DNA of 64,000 bases from Leptodactylus fallax. Lineage: Eukaryota > Chordata > Amphibia > Anura > Leptodactylidae. The position numbers and the translations under genes are program-made. The notes beneath the pieces were generated by a model. It had not been told where the DNA came from and searched no databases. It was given only the letters and a program-made list of their open reading frames with translations. Where the stretch lies: contig CAMRHE010001105.1 of assembly GCA_947044405.1 (NCBI GenBank), positions 62,001 through 126,000 on the forward strand. Direction: 5' to 3'. This document shows positions 63,883 to 64,000 of this stretch, piece after piece (the first letter of the stretch is position 1; each line of letters opens with the position of its first letter).

Positions 63883-64000
63883 TATAACTACAGACTAGTG
63901 AGCACAGCTCTGGATGTGACTGGAGGATAAGCCATAACTACAGACTAGTGAGCACAGCTCTGGATGTGACTGGAGTATAAGCCATAACTACAGACTAGTG

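Larger units (their letters stand above)
1..64000. repeat. 50-bp satellite DNA, single continuous head-to-tail array
   Basis: Every part of the window is built from one 50-bp unit in a single orientation. Positions 1-20 of the unit read TAGTGAGCACAGCTCTGGAT; the unit goes on through GTGACTGGAG and ends ATTACAGAC. Consensus composition is about 16 A, 14 G, 12 T and 8 C, with no CpG. Visible internal features are a GAGC-ACA-GCTC interrupted palindrome at 5-15, ACTAGT (a SpeI site) across every unit junction, and TAATTA at 40-45 when position 43 is T. Main polymorphic sites are 31 (G/T), 37-38 (CT/CC/GC) and 43 (T/C). Rarer variants are G24, A27, A30, A36 and A50. The register holds exactly from 1 to 7350 and then shifts only by small indels and scars. 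Both window edges lie inside the array. A centromeric or subtelomeric location is possible but nothing here shows it. Family identity unknown; weak resemblance from memory to frog repeats. Confidence 0.98.
55251..64000. repeat. Right-hand satellite block, scar-rich, no clear HOR
   Basis: This block consists of 50-bp units drawn from the same 12 states, with very few rare variants: one G24 unit near 59421 and a GT state at 37-38 near 58386. I could not match its unit order to the HOR copies by eye. Scars and one-base indels occur about every 500-1,000 bp, while the units between them are perfect consensus. The last unit is cut at 64000, so the array continues. No gene, promoter, mobile element or unique sequence is visible in these 8.7 kb. 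Confidence 0.75.

Noticed and set aside
1..64000. CRISPR array
   Set aside because: The period of 50 bp and near-invariant repeats might suggest one, but there are no unique spacers: the whole 50 bp repeats, and variation is limited to a few sites. The array is also far too long and has no cas genes.
1..64000. Promoters from TATAAG (T31 units) and TATAATT text
   Set aside because: TATA-like text occurs once or more per unit only because the unit is AT-rich there. No downstream gene, conserved start region or terminator is present.
1..64000. CENP-B box in the satellite
   Set aside because: The box needs CG dinucleotides (TTCG and CGGG cores). The unit has no CpG, so no box is present. This does not exclude a centromeric location.
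48100..64000. Scar-rich zone as the natural decaying edge of the array
   Set aside because: Units between scars are perfect consensus. Gradual decay would show scattered substitutions, which are almost absent here. Kept only as an alternative to consensus artefact.
1..64000. Protein-coding tandem repeat (for example a long repetitive protein)
   Set aside because: A 50-bp period cycles through all three frames, and each frame meets TAG, TGA or TAA on the plus strand and TAA or TAG on the minus strand within about 150 bp.

Overview
The window is one uninterrupted head-to-tail tandem array of a 50-bp satellite unit. About 1,280 units (64,000/50) run from the first base to the last, so both ends of the array lie outside the window. 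I see no protein-coding gene, RNA gene, transposon, CRISPR array or unique sequence. The unit starts TAGTGAGCAC and ends ATTACAGAC, is about 44% GC and contains no CpG. Its period is not a multiple of three, so every strand and frame meets stop codons within three units. The source is a eukaryote. On the minus strand the unit reads ...CTCCAGTCACATCCAGAGC..., which resembles from memory a dispersed repeat common in frog genomes. Anuran amphibian is therefore my tentative guess, with no search to support it.

The units are almost identical. Nearly all variation sits at three places: position 31 (G or T), positions 37-38 (CT, CC or GC) and position 43 (T or C). All 12 combinations occur, so the array reads like a string in a 12-letter alphabet. 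I write the states below as, for example, G-CC-T. Rare marker variants (GATTT at 23-27, A27, A30, A36, A50, G24, GTCAT at 36-40) let blocks be matched across the window. They reveal multi-kilobase higher-order repeats (HORs). The same opening run of units recurs at 1, 14249, 22188, 30136 and 40810. Copies B (14249-22187) and C (22188-30135) are tandem and about 7.94 kb each. Copies A (1-14248) and D (30136-40809) are longer and share an extra block of about 2.6 kb. Copy E begins at 40810 and carries an internal duplication of about 1.6 kb. A more eroded copy of the HOR middle lies at 51303-55250.

From about 48.1 kb to the right edge the array is punctuated by short scrambled patches ('scars') roughly every 0.5-1 kb, lying between otherwise perfect units. 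The scars are strongly depleted in T, sometimes in G+T or A+T as well, and they hold essentially all the CpGs in the window. Many single-base indels fall exactly on the polymorphic sites and show either both alleles side by side or neither. I read these mostly as consensus or basecalling artefacts of assembling a very long satellite from imperfect reads, not as biology. The HOR mosaic itself, supported by private mutations shared tens of kilobases apart, looks like real unequal exchange and segmental duplication within the satellite, although assembly looping should be excluded. No regulatory or coding system is supported.
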